Below are positions 43,394 through 51,379 of a DNA stretch of 64,000 nt, one piece after another (positions within the stretch are counted from its first letter, which is position 1; the number at the start of each line of letters is the position of its first letter). This DNA is from Hymenobacter sp. BT559 (GTDB taxonomy: Bacteria; Bacteroidota; Bacteroidia; Cytophagales; Hymenobacteraceae), in assembly GCF_017571525.1 (NCBI RefSeq), contig NZ_JAGETY010000020.1, positions 24,366 to 88,365 of the forward strand. Direction: 5' to 3'. A model generated the notes under the pieces. The model did not search any database and was not told the DNA's origin. It saw only the letters and a list, made by a program, of their open reading frames with translations. Both the position numbers and the translations under genes were made by a program.

Positions 43394-43420
43394 CAAAGGT
43401 AGCTCCTACGTGAGTAGGAG
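43394..43420 (-). promoter_or_regulatory. rep promoter with inverted-repeat operator
   Basis: Reading leftward, TACCTTTG (43394-43401) fits the TAnnTTTG -7 box 28-35 bases upstream of the rep ATG. Directly upstream is CTCCTAC-4 bases-GTAGGAG (43403-43420), a perfect inverted repeat. Rep dimers often bind such a repeat to repress their own gene. Confidence 0.55.
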
Positions 43421-43479
43421 TTGCCCTTCACGTAATGAACCCGACAACGACGTTTATATCATCCATTTTCCCGCTGGAA

Positions 43480-43602
43480 GTGCCATTTTTCACGCAGTGG
43501 TGCCATTTTTCACGCTGCCCGGTGCCATTTTTCACGCAAATGGTGCCATTCCTCTCGTCGTAGAGTGCCGTTTTTCACGCTGCACAGTGCTGTTTTTCAC
43601 GC
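43480..43602. repeat. Iteron array, replication origin (oriV)
   Basis: Six direct copies of a 16-base unit, GTGCCATTTTTCACGC, at 43480, 43500, 43522, 43543, 43565 and 43587 (period 20-22 bases). Copies 1-3 are exact; copy 4 is degenerate (GTGCCATTCCTCTCGT) and copies 5 and 6 differ at one or two bases. AT-rich DNA follows at 43603-43640. With the adjacent Rep_3 gene this is a typical iteron plasmid origin. Confidence 0.92.
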
Positions 43603-43861
43603 AGATAATCAAGTTAAAAATTTATAATTCAATGAGTTATGCCCGCCTGAATAATGAAGATAAAGAAGAGTTAAAGAAAACAGAAGAGTTTTCAGCATTT
43701 TTTAGGGCTTTCTGACTTCTGCCAGCCAGTAAACGCACCACTAGCTGTTCCCTAAAAGGTGTCGTTAGCAGGCCTTCACCAATTGCCAAACGCTTTTCAA
43801 AGACTGGTAGGGCAGGAAAGCGCCCACCAAGTAGGGCAGGAGGAAAGCTCTTTGGGCAGCT

Positions 43862-43941
43862 ACGTGAAAAATGGCACCCCATTTTTGCGCTGAATTGCCC
43901 GGGCTGGTTACTAGCCTCCTATTCTACGTGAAAAATGGCAC
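43862..43941. repeat. Inverted-orientation iteron copies near the fic gene
   Basis: ACGTGAAAAATGGCAC occurs at 43862-43877 and 43926-43941, each 15/16 matches to the reverse complement of the iteron. They lie opposite the main array, 260-340 bases away, and just behind the stop of the Fic gene. The stretch 43603-43861 between holds no convincing gene. Confidence 0.85.
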
Positions 43942-43966
43942 TCATTTCTCGAAGCAGTAGCCCCCG

Positions 43967-45151
43967 CTATAGCTTCGGGCGTTGGCGCTTTGACTTGGGC
44001 ACTTTTTGCGGCGCGGCAATGGGTAGAGTGATCGTGGCTAAAGGGACACTCGGCGTTGCCGGAACGACTTGCTGTTGTGCCAGCAGCTGCGGGTGATGCA
44101 GCTTGACAGCTTGGCGAATGGCCCGCGTAAAACGCTGCAGCATACTTTTATCCATGAGTTGGGGCTTAGCTGAGCGAGCAATGACGAGGTAGGCGCTCTT
44201 GAGCTCATCCAGCGTGGCCTGCTCTCCCAGCGCCGCCGGCCGGGCCATGATGGCAGCCTGCACGTAATTCATCACTGGCGAGGTGAGCACGGCGCCGTTG
44301 GGTGCTTGCAGCGCGGCTCCGGTTTCTTCGGCGTGGCAAATTCCCACCCGCTGGCTGCTGGCTTTCAGCTCCCGCAGGGCCTCCAGGCGGGCTACTTCCA
44401 AAGTGGGTGCCGCCAAGGGTTTCGCCTGGCTGGGTAGGCGGGCCAGCAGGCCGGCCGCCCCGGGCAGCGGCGTGGCAGCGGCATCGAGCAGGTAGCGCAG
44501 GCGGGTCTGGTTCTCGTGCTGATTCGCGGAAATCCCCACCACACTGGTGTCTCGCGCCAGGTTGAAATCCTTGTATACTTTCTCAAAGCTTATGCGGTAA
44601 CCGGCCTGGTGGCCGAGCTGCAGCAGCACGGCCTGCATGGTGCGGCCGTTGCCTTCGCGGAAGGGATGCACATGGTTCAAGTGGTCGAGGTAGTAGGCGG
44701 CCCGCTCCACGAACTGCGGCTGGGTCAGGCCTTTCAGGTTGTTTTCGGCCGTGAGCTGCGCGGCCAACGCCTCCACGTCGGCACTGATGCGGCGGTGGTT
44801 GGCATAGGTCATCAGGTGGTCGGCCTGCACATTCGTAGCCGGCTTGTAGCCTTGAAACGCCCGGTCCTGACGAGTTTCGCCGGCCCAGGGGTACACGTCC
44901 TGAAACAGATACCGGTGCATGGCCCGCAGGTACTGCTCGTCAAACCGCAGCGTAGAAGGGGGAAGGGGGTAGGCCGGCCCCGTCGGCGGCTCAATGGGCG
45001 GCCGGGGAGTGGCCAGCCCTACCTGCGCCCGGACCAATAGCAGGCGCTTGATGGACAGGTCGGCTTCGAGGCGGTCGAGCTGAGCCTCGTTGGTGGCGCC
45101 CACATTGTTGTAGAGCAACCCATCGGCGGGGTTGATAAAGAGGTCAGCCAT
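43967..45151 (-). CDS. Fic family AMP-transferase-like toxin
   Basis: A 394-residue Fic protein. The Fic core has LFQDVYPWAGETR then the active-site loop HPFREGNGRT at residues 162-171, with the catalytic histidine and acid; the trailing arginine of the usual R-x-x-R is not evident. N-terminal inhibitory sequence is not visible, so inhibition should come from a separate antitoxin, for which the small gene at 45242-45556 is the candidate (class I VbhT/VbhA-like arrangement). The C-terminal 180 residues include ALRELKASSQRVGICHAEET, a region outside the known domain. Fic enzymes attach AMP or similar groups to target proteins. Confidence 0.87.
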   Translation of the reverse strand: MADLFINPADGLLYNNVGATNEAQLDRLEADLSIKRLLLVRAQVGLATPRPPIEPPTGPAYPLPPSTLRFDEQYLRAMHRYLFQDVYPWAGETRQDRAFQGYKPATNVQADHLMTYANHRRISADVEALAAQLTAENNLKGLTQPQFVERAAYYLDHLNHVHPFREGNGRTMQAVLLQLGHQAGYRISFEKVYKDFNLARDTSVVGISANQHENQTRLRYLLDAAATPLPGAAGLLARLPSQAKPLAAPTLEVARLEALRELKASSQRVGICHAEETGAALQAPNGAVLTSPVMNYVQAAIMARPAALGEQATLDELKSAYLVIARSAKPQLMDKSMLQRFTRAIRQAVKLHHPQLLAQQQVVPATPSVPLATITLPIAAPQKVPKSKRQRPKL

Positions 45152-45241
45152 AGGGTGGTAGCTGCCAGGGCAAGTCCAGCAAAAAGCCAGGCCGCGCGCC
45201 AGGCTTGGAGTGGAAGAACGGTAAACGGCAAAGCCAGCTGG

Positions 45242-45556
45242 TTAGGTCAGCTTCACAATGCGCTCGTCAAACTGCAGGTAGGGTTCGTAGGGTTGAGCCG
45301 GCTCCACGCGCGGGCCTTCACCCGGCGCGTATTTGGCGTGCGGGTCGGGGCCGGGCGCGGGCCCGTATTCGGCATCGAGCACAGCCGCCAGCTGCTCCAG
45401 GTCAATCTGCCCGGCAATGTAGCGGTTCTGCAGCTCGACCAGCTGCGCCGAAGGCGGCTGACTCTGGCTCAGCGACACGCCCACCGCAAACTTGACCACG
45501 TCGCGGCGCTGCTGCTCGGTGCGCTCGTTTTCGGAGAAATAAGGAGTCTTATCCAT
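45242..45556 (-). CDS. VbhA-like putative antitoxin for the Fic protein
   Basis: A 104-residue protein with TEQQRRDVVKFAVGVSLSQS and then ELQNRYIAGQIDLEQLAAVL, the latter like the ERY-x-AGEI-x-x-x-EL C-terminal block of VbhA-type Fic antitoxins. The canonical inhibitory motif [S/T]xxxE[G/N] is not clearly present. It sits 90 bases upstream of the fic gene on the same strand, which is the usual position for the antitoxin. It has a proline-rich tail (EYGPAPGPDPHAKYAPGEGP) of unclear role. Confidence 0.65.
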   Translation of the reverse strand: MDKTPYFSENERTEQQRRDVVKFAVGVSLSQSQPPSAQLVELQNRYIAGQIDLEQLAAVLDAEYGPAPGPDPHAKYAPGEGPRVEPAQPYEPYLQFDERIVKLT

Positions 45557-45671
45557 TAATACAAGATACGTACTAGTAAAGGCATTGGGCTGAGCCGCTG
45601 GGCCCCTGCTGCCTGGCTAGCACAAGAAGTAGCAGTGCCTGGGTGCCTTGCTAAACAACACGCCAGCCAAC

Positions 45672-45884
45672 TTAATTGCGCTGCCCAGTTGAATAGTAGC
45701 GGTCTAACTGCGCATTGATTTCAGTTAGACTCAGTTCGCCGGCGATGTAGCGCTGACTAAGCTGCTCGGCCACTGGTCTCAGCTTTCGCCCCTGCGTCGC
45801 ATTCCATGCGGCAACCCGCTCCGACAGGGCCTGGCGCTGTTCACAAGTCGCTTCCTTGCCCCCATACCTCGGGTTGATTTCCAT
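45672..45884 (-). CDS. Second VbhA-like small protein
   Basis: A 70-residue protein: MEINPRYGGKEATCEQRQAL, then ERVAAWNATQGRKLRPVAEQ, then LSQRYIAGELSLTEINAQLD. The last block matches the C-terminal block of the putative antitoxin just downstream (RYIAG-x-[LI]-[SD]L-x-[EQ]), so the two are probably related. The canonical inhibitory E is not seen. It lies between the two fic genes, 115 bases from the first small protein. It may have served one of the Fic proteins or a lost partner. Confidence 0.6.
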   Translation of the reverse strand: MEINPRYGGKEATCEQRQALSERVAAWNATQGRKLRPVAEQLSQRYIAGELSLTEINAQLDRYYSTGQRN

Positions 45885-46098
45885 GGGTTTATGCGGATTG
45901 ATAGCCTGGTCCTGCTTACGAAATTACCAGGAGATTGGTCACCACGCTGGCTTGTTTGGGCCGGGTATTCTGACCGTCGTCCGAAGCAGCTGGTGAACCC
46001 TTTATCAGTAACCGCTAGCTACACTCGTACCCCAACGCCCCTTGGGGTATCATTTACTATCCCTGGTCGGAACTGATGCAACCACTTCCAGCTCCCGA

Positions 46099-47220
46099 TT
46101 ATTCACTCAAAATGCGGTGCAGTTCCAGATTCTGATAGTAGTGGTGACCGGAGATGACTTTCTTGGCCAAAATCCCCATGTCAACTAACTGGTTGAGGTA
46201 TTTGCGAGCCGTATTCTCCACGTACAGGCGCTCATCAGTCAGGTGCTTCACCTTGGTAAAGGGCTGCGTGAACAGACTATTGACCAGCTGTTCCGGACGC
46301 TCCATCTGGGTATCCGTCACGATGGCCTGCAGAATAGCCTCCTTGGCCGCCATTAAATCGTTGATTTTATCGTAGGTTAGGTTTGCCGTGGCTTCGACAG
46401 CTCGGAGCATGTACAACACCCAGGAATTCCAATCGCCCCGCTGCGACACGCCGGCCAGCAAGGCATAGTAGTCGGCCTTATGGTCCATGATGTAGCGGCT
46501 CAGAAACAGTATGGGGTAATCCAGCAGCCCTTTCTGAGTCAGGTAGTGGATGTTGAATACCCGGCCCGTGCGGCCGTTGCCGTCCCGAAACGGGTGAATG
46601 GCTTCGAACTGAAAGTGCCCGATGGCCATCTTCAACACCGGGTCCAACGGGTAGCGCGCGTCATCGTTCAGGAAGTCGAGCAGGTTGGCCAGCTTAGCCT
46701 CCAGGATACCTGCGCCCCGGGGCGGCGTGTAGGCTGGCTTGCCCGCATTAGACCCGGAACCGCCCTGCTTGATGTATATCTGCGCCACCGGCGGCCGGAT
46801 GCCGTCCGTGGCCTGCGTGATTTGCCGATAAATCTGCGGGAAGTACTCCAGGTCAAAGGCCGGCCGGTCCCGCAGGTACTCGTGCCCGTGCCACAAGGCT
46901 TCGCGGTAGCACAGTACTTCCTTCGGCGCACCTTCAGTGGCCGTTGTGGCCTGCTCACTATAAGCCTTGTAGAGTTCGTCGTCGGTGGTAAAGATGTTTT
47001 CGATGGCACTGGAGGCTTTGGCCTCCTGCAGGCTGATGCTGTTGATGAGCAAGCCTTGGTTGGGAATCACCGCGCTGCGGCCCTGCAGCCTTCCCAGCGC
47101 GGCCCGGGCCTTCACCAGCTGGCTCAGAATTTCAACCGTCTCAACCAAGTCCGGCGCCAAGGGTAATTCCGGCAACGCATTCCAAGGCTTATTCCGGTCC
47201 GGGTTGATTGGGTAGCTCAT
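46099..47220 (-). CDS. Fic family protein with self-inhibitory motif (class II)
   Basis: A 373-residue Fic protein from the ATG at 47220 (MSYPINPDRNKPWNALPELP); the frame is open further up. N-terminal inhibitory motif S-S-A-I-E-N at residues 70-75 fits [S/T]xxxE[G/N] of class II Fic proteins. The active-site loop HPFRDGNGRTGR is complete at 209-220. A C-terminal winged-helix-like segment follows (VENTARKYLNQLVDMGILAK). These proteins typically modify host proteins when inhibition is relieved. Divergent in sequence from the Fic protein at 43967-45151. Confidence 0.88.
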   Translation of the reverse strand: MSYPINPDRNKPWNALPELPLAPDLVETVEILSQLVKARAALGRLQGRSAVIPNQGLLINSISLQEAKASSAIENIFTTDDELYKAYSEQATTATEGAPKEVLCYREALWHGHEYLRDRPAFDLEYFPQIYRQITQATDGIRPPVAQIYIKQGGSGSNAGKPAYTPPRGAGILEAKLANLLDFLNDDARYPLDPVLKMAIGHFQFEAIHPFRDGNGRTGRVFNIHYLTQKGLLDYPILFLSRYIMDHKADYYALLAGVSQRGDWNSWVLYMLRAVEATANLTYDKINDLMAAKEAILQAIVTDTQMERPEQLVNSLFTQPFTKVKHLTDERLYVENTARKYLNQLVDMGILAKKVISGHHYYQNLELHRILSE

Positions 47221-47520
47221 CAGGGCTTGGTATAGAGATAGGTTGGCACCGATTAGGGAGCACAAACCTACTGCTCGGCAAGCAAACATTAATACAGCCC
47301 TCATTTTGATGTTTACTTAGTTTTAGGCCTCACCAGCTGGCCGTTTTGTTAACTAGACATCATAACCAAGCTTGTTTTAATGTCTACGATGGAGTAACCT
47401 GCTTTAATCAGCCTTTAGAAAAGCAACCTTGCTTTTTTATTAATAAGGTCCGATAACCTTCTCTTGTAAGACCTTATCGGACCTCATTGTGTAATATCTA
47501 TCATTGTAACAAGCTGATTT
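47221..47520. other. Upstream region of the second fic gene with hairpins
   Basis: A 300-base gap between the fic start and the insertion element. It is more AT-rich than the genes and has a perfect 11-base stem at 47446-47484 (AGGTCCGATAA / TTATCGGACCT, 17-base loop) and a small AAAAGC / GCTTTT hairpin at 47419-47436. They could be terminators of a lost gene or control elements of fic. No ORF was recognised. Confidence 0.45.
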
Positions 47521-49166
47521 TCCACTAATGGGGCGTGGCTGTTGCAGAACTCAGGACACCGTAATTAATCGCTTCCCTTGTTGCTACGCAAACCTGATGA
47601 CGCCCTGTGCACCGCTTTTAAGCGCGCCAAAACAGGCTATTTGTTGCCTGTAAGTGGTCTGGCTGAATAACCAAAGCCATGCTCTGGGGCTGTTTCACCC
47701 GATGTTTGAGCAGCTTCTTGAGGTTGTAAGCCGTAGCGGCCAGCAACATCGTTTTGTGCGCGCCCGCCTGGCCCTTGGTGCCGAGTCGCCGCAGACCATA
47801 ATGCGGCAGCAATTGGCCCAGAGCAGGCTCGACCGTGCTTTGACGCACGCGGCGCATATACCGGCCCTGTCGACTATGTTGCCGCTGCCAGGCCCGAGAA
47901 TAAGGGACGTCAAACGCGGTGCGGGTTATTTTGCGTTGAGGCGCGCCAGGCGTGCAGAAGCTTTTGAGCGGACAGCGCGTGCAGTCCTTATAGTCGGCCC
48001 GGTAGTTTCGCTGCCAGCCACCATCAGGGGTACTGCCGTAGTTGCGAAAGGGCCGTAGCTTACCCGCTCGGCACTGATACGCATTCTCTTCAGGCAAGTA
48101 GGTAAAGCCCTCAATGCTGGGTTTATAGAGCTTGGAAGTTGGAATCCAGCCTGTAAGGCCGCGCTGTTCTAAAAAGGCGTAGTTGAAGCCGTTCGAGTAG
48201 TTGGTGTCAGCCACTACTTCGCGCAGCGGCACCTCGTTAGTTAGCAGTCTGCTCTGTAAACGCTCGATTAAGCCGGGTAGATGTAAGCTGTCGCGGCTGT
48301 CAGCTAAATCAGCCTGGATGTGGCTAATAACGCCTTTCGCCGGGTCCACTGCTAAGCTACAGAGGTAATTGAGCGCCCGCGCTTTACCGGGTTTAATCGA
48401 GATGCGCGCTTCCGGGTCGCTGGGACTATAATGCGTTTTGTTGCTTACTAGGCGTGCGTTGGGGCGTTTTCCACCTAAGGCTCCAGTCTCGGGACCATGC
48501 TTGGCTTTGCGTGCCGCTTCCCGGCGCAACTGATGGGCCGGAGCTGAGAGCGGGGCCGCGGCGGGCAAAGTAGGCGTTTGCGCGGGCTGGCCAGCTACCG
48601 TTAGGACGGGCGGAGCAACTTCTTGTTTTTCGCAGAGGCTGTCGAGCGAGGCATTCGCTTTAACTGGGGCCGAATCGATGGCTTGCGTCTCGCCTGCCAC
48701 GAGTCCCTGGGCCACGCACAGGTGAAATACGCGGTCGAAGAGGTGCTCAAATAGGGTAGCGGGGTAGAGCTGACGGGTGCGGCTCACGGTCGAGTGCCAG
48801 GGCAACTCCTCATCCAGTTCGTAGCCCAGAAAGAGCAGAATATCCAAGCGCATGGCGCAGTGGTCCAGCAAGCGGCGATCACTGGCAATGTTTTCCAACC
48901 GCCCCACGAGCAGCAGCTTGAAAAAGACGACGGGGTCCAGCGAGGGCTGACCGGTGTGGCTATAGAGGGCCTGCGTCTCCTCATATAGGAAGCGCAGGTC
49001 AAGCACCTCGTCGAGGCGGCGGTAGAGATTGTGCCGCGGCACGCGCTCGGACAAGCGAAAGCGCACGACAACTTTATCGGTAAACTGCTTTTGGCCTTGC
49101 ATCTAGCCTCTACGCACATCCCTAGTCGCTAGGTCACTTCTGCAACAGCCACGCGCCCTTAGTGGA
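47521..49166 (-). mobile_element. IS1182-family insertion sequence
   Basis: An element of 1646 bases with a single transposase gene and 29-base terminal inverted repeats at 47521-47549 and 49138-49166 (27 of 29 identical, both ending GGCTGTTGCAGAA on the inner side). The outermost 8 bases, TCCACTAA, also pair, so the insertion could have been at a palindromic site. No flanking direct repeat is obvious. Confidence 0.82.
47618..49102 (-). CDS. IS1182-family transposase
   Basis: A 494-residue DDE transposase: N-terminal YEETQALYSHTGQPSLDPVV then FFKLLLVGRLENIASDRRLL, the catalytic acid in TQAIDSAPVKANASLDSL, another in REVVADTNYSNGFNYAFLEQ, and C-terminal RVRQSTVEPALGQLLPHYGL, all typical of IS1182. 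No frameshift or internal stop, so it may be active. Located within intact inverted repeats. Confidence 0.9.
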   Translation of the reverse strand: MQGQKQFTDKVVVRFRLSERVPRHNLYRRLDEVLDLRFLYEETQALYSHTGQPSLDPVVFFKLLLVGRLENIASDRRLLDHCAMRLDILLFLGYELDEELPWHSTVSRTRQLYPATLFEHLFDRVFHLCVAQGLVAGETQAIDSAPVKANASLDSLCEKQEVAPPVLTVAGQPAQTPTLPAAAPLSAPAHQLRREAARKAKHGPETGALGGKRPNARLVSNKTHYSPSDPEARISIKPGKARALNYLCSLAVDPAKGVISHIQADLADSRDSLHLPGLIERLQSRLLTNEVPLREVVADTNYSNGFNYAFLEQRGLTGWIPTSKLYKPSIEGFTYLPEENAYQCRAGKLRPFRNYGSTPDGGWQRNYRADYKDCTRCPLKSFCTPGAPQRKITRTAFDVPYSRAWQRQHSRQGRYMRRVRQSTVEPALGQLLPHYGLRRLGTKGQAGAHKTMLLAATAYNLKKLLKHRVKQPQSMALVIQPDHLQATNSLFWRA

Positions 49167-49251
49167 TGCTTTTGTATAGGCCCTTTACGGCGCGTAGAAG
49201 CACTTTTTTTGGACGTTTCTGGCTGACCCTTCATGGAGTATGACTGTTGGC

Positions 49252-50730
49252 TTAGGCCCAATAGGGCAAGTAGCGCGCATGCTTCCTGGATTTGCTGGTT
49301 GGGTCAACCGGTTTGAGTAAACCGGCCGCTATGGTGTCCGTGATAATGCGGGAAGCAGCGGGGTAGTTGGATTCGGCAATGCCCAGTCGCTCGCGCAAGG
49401 ACTGGTTGGTCATGCTTTCCCCAGATACTTGTTTGAGGCAGGCGTGCTGGTAGCAGGCCCGGACTTTATCTTGTCGGTCCATCTCCCCGAAAGACCGAGC
49501 ACTGAACAACACCACGCGGGTAAACTGCTCGGAAGACTCGAAGCGGGGTGCCGGCAAATGGTGCTCTTCGCATTCCTGCACCACTTTGTCGATGCCGCTG
49601 CCGCGCTCCTCGCACATGTCCAGCTGCCGCATGGCCCCGGCCAGCAGTTCATTGCGGCTGCGCGGGGCGTGGTCGAGGAAGCGGCGCTCGTCAATTAGGG
49701 GTTGGCCCGGATTGGTGATTTCGATGCGATTTTCGAACACGTCTATCTGGGGCGAAGCTCCTTGAGCCAAGAAATCCTGGTGAATCAGCGCATTGGCAAT
49801 AAGCTCGCTCAGCACCAGAGGCGGGTAGGAGGGGGCCGTCTGTTCGCGCAGGATCACTTTGGTTTCGACATTACCCGGCAGCAGATGGCCGATGGTCCGC
49901 ACCAAACCTTCGAATTCGAGCGCGTAGCCCCGCAGGGCCGGCACTTCCCGCAGGGTACGCACCTTGCTGCGCCCTTGGTAGAAAATGAGGCGAATGGCCT
50001 TGCGGCCCAGGCGCTCAAAGTCCCCCAGGTGCTGCGCGAAGAGCAAGGCACCAAGATTGGTGATGTCGTAAGCCGCGTCTCGTAGCTGAATCATATCGCG
50101 CTGCGCCAGCTTTTCCAGCAGCCCAGTCTGGGTCGTGGGCAGCGGTAGCTTGAACAGGCGGAAGAAGGCGGAGTAGTCAAGCAACTCGAGCACCCGTGCG
50201 GCGGACTGCCCTTTTAGCGCAATTTCTCGCTCAAAACGGGTAGCCGCGGCCTGCGCCCGGATGCGCTCCAGCTTCTCTAAACTTAGGGCCGTCAGGCGCT
50301 CGCCGTTGCGCCCGTAGTAGTGTCCCTGCCAGGCAGTAGGCACGCCTTGCAGCGCGGGCGGAATCTCAAACAGCACCAGCCGCTGCCCTGCGTACGCCAC
50401 TTCGTGGATATCGATGAAGGAGAGGTTGTTACTGGTCTTGGCTGCCACTTCGCCCTTAAGGCTGTCGAGTCCGGGGCGGCTGGGCCGGTATTGCGTGCCC
50501 ACCACCTGCCGTTTGTCGTTCACCCCGAATACCAGCCACGCCTGATCCTGCCGGTGCAGGTTGGCCTCGTTGCTGAGGGCGCTGAAGTACCGGCCTAGGT
50601 CGTCAATGCCAAAGCTAGTGCCGGCCGTTTTAAACTCCAGCAGTTCGGTTTCGGCCGGTAGCGCCAGCAGGCGGTCCAGCAGGGCAATAAGGTCAATAGT
50701 TGTCACGGGGTAAGAGGAAATCACTGACAA
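49252..50730 (-). CDS. AlbA_2 (Schlafen-like) ATP-binding protein
   Basis: A 492-residue protein. The N-terminal AlbA_2/Schlafen-type domain reads ETELLEFKTAGTSFGIDDLG then RYFSALSNEANLHRQDQAWL and VFGVNDKRQVVGTQY. A GHKL-type ATP-binding part comes later (LVLSELIANALIHQDFLAQG, EERGSGIDKVVQECEEHHLP). A winged-helix C-terminus (TNQSLRERLGIAESNYPAAS) closes the protein. Similar genes are annotated as ATP-dependent DNA helicase-like or transcriptional regulators, and some are in defence islands; function is not established here. The frame is intact. Confidence 0.78.
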   Translation of the reverse strand: MSVISSYPVTTIDLIALLDRLLALPAETELLEFKTAGTSFGIDDLGRYFSALSNEANLHRQDQAWLVFGVNDKRQVVGTQYRPSRPGLDSLKGEVAAKTSNNLSFIDIHEVAYAGQRLVLFEIPPALQGVPTAWQGHYYGRNGERLTALSLEKLERIRAQAAATRFEREIALKGQSAARVLELLDYSAFFRLFKLPLPTTQTGLLEKLAQRDMIQLRDAAYDITNLGALLFAQHLGDFERLGRKAIRLIFYQGRSKVRTLREVPALRGYALEFEGLVRTIGHLLPGNVETKVILREQTAPSYPPLVLSELIANALIHQDFLAQGASPQIDVFENRIEITNPGQPLIDERRFLDHAPRSRNELLAGAMRQLDMCEERGSGIDKVVQECEEHHLPAPRFESSEQFTRVVLFSARSFGEMDRQDKVRACYQHACLKQVSGESMTNQSLRERLGIAESNYPAASRIITDTIAAGLLKPVDPTSKSRKHARYLPYWA

Positions 50731-50753
50731 ATATAGTCAATTCGCAACGCGAC

Positions 50754-50849
50754 TGTTACATAAGCGCTACATAAGAAAGGGCGATTTTGAGCTGTTGAGG
50801 CGGGTTGTGTCTGTTAAGTGTCTTGTTCTGTTACATAAGCACTACATAA
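50754..50849. repeat. 21-base direct repeat upstream of the AlbA_2 gene
   Basis: TGTTACATAAGCGCTACATA (50754) and TGTTACATAAGCACTACATA (50829), each followed by A, match at 20 of 21 bases. Each repeat itself contains two ACATAA half-sites. They start just 24 bases upstream of the AlbA_2 gene on the minus strand and look like regulator binding sites. Confidence 0.7.
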
Positions 50850-50999
50850 AGCTGCTGCTGCTCCAGCGCAGTAGCTTGGGCGTAGTTGCGAGAATCCTGG
50901 CTAACCAGACTTACGGCTTGAGGCTGCCAGTGCGCGTCTGGTAAAAGGGTAGGGGGCCCGTAGCAGAAGTGCTTTACGCGGTCAGGTGCGTAGCACGAG

Positions 51000-51216
51000 G
51001 AGGGGGACTTCCTGCACCGTAAACTCTTCTGGTACCGCATTGCGGCGAAGATTAAAGTACCCGGCTTGCCAAGGCTTGTATGATGGACTTGTCGCGAAAG
51101 GGAAGAAGATCCTGATGGCCGTCTGCAGCAAGCCACTCGAGCAAGTCTTCGCCCTCGGCCAATCTGGCGTACCCTACCAAGCTGCTTATGCAGCAAAACG
51201 CACCTCATATCCTTGA
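51000..51216 (+). pseudogene. IS110/IS1111-family transposase remnant
   Basis: A short plus-strand frame ends with YPACQGLYDGLVAKGKKILM and then AVCSKPLEQVFALGQSGVPY followed by QAAYA. This is the C-terminal IS116/IS110/IS902 domain pattern, where relatives read F-Y-x-R-L-x-A-K-G-K-x then L-R-x-x-Y-x-x-L-K-S-G-x-P-Y/F-D. The rest of the gene, including the catalytic DEDD part, is absent. The surrounding bases 50850-50999 and 51217-51379 show no other gene. It marks a past insertion just before the cas operon. Confidence 0.55.
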
Positions 51217-51379
51217 CTTCTACCCCAGTTCATTGCAAGGTCAGACCCTATTGCGGAAGGGTTCGGTAATGGACAGAAAATATTTTTGATTGAGAATATA
51301 GAATACTGCGGCCGGCCCACTACCTTGTGACGCTAATCAGGCTAGCAAGTTGCCCCCTAACTCCTTTAGCTAATTTCCC

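Noticed and set aside
43410..43715. Plus-strand frame of 101 codons across the iterons
   Set aside because: It translates the repeated iteron DNA; the function of that DNA as an origin explains it better.
50831..51208. Minus-strand frame of 125 codons upstream of cas6
   Set aside because: No domain or start support, and the opposite strand holds an IS110-type remnant.
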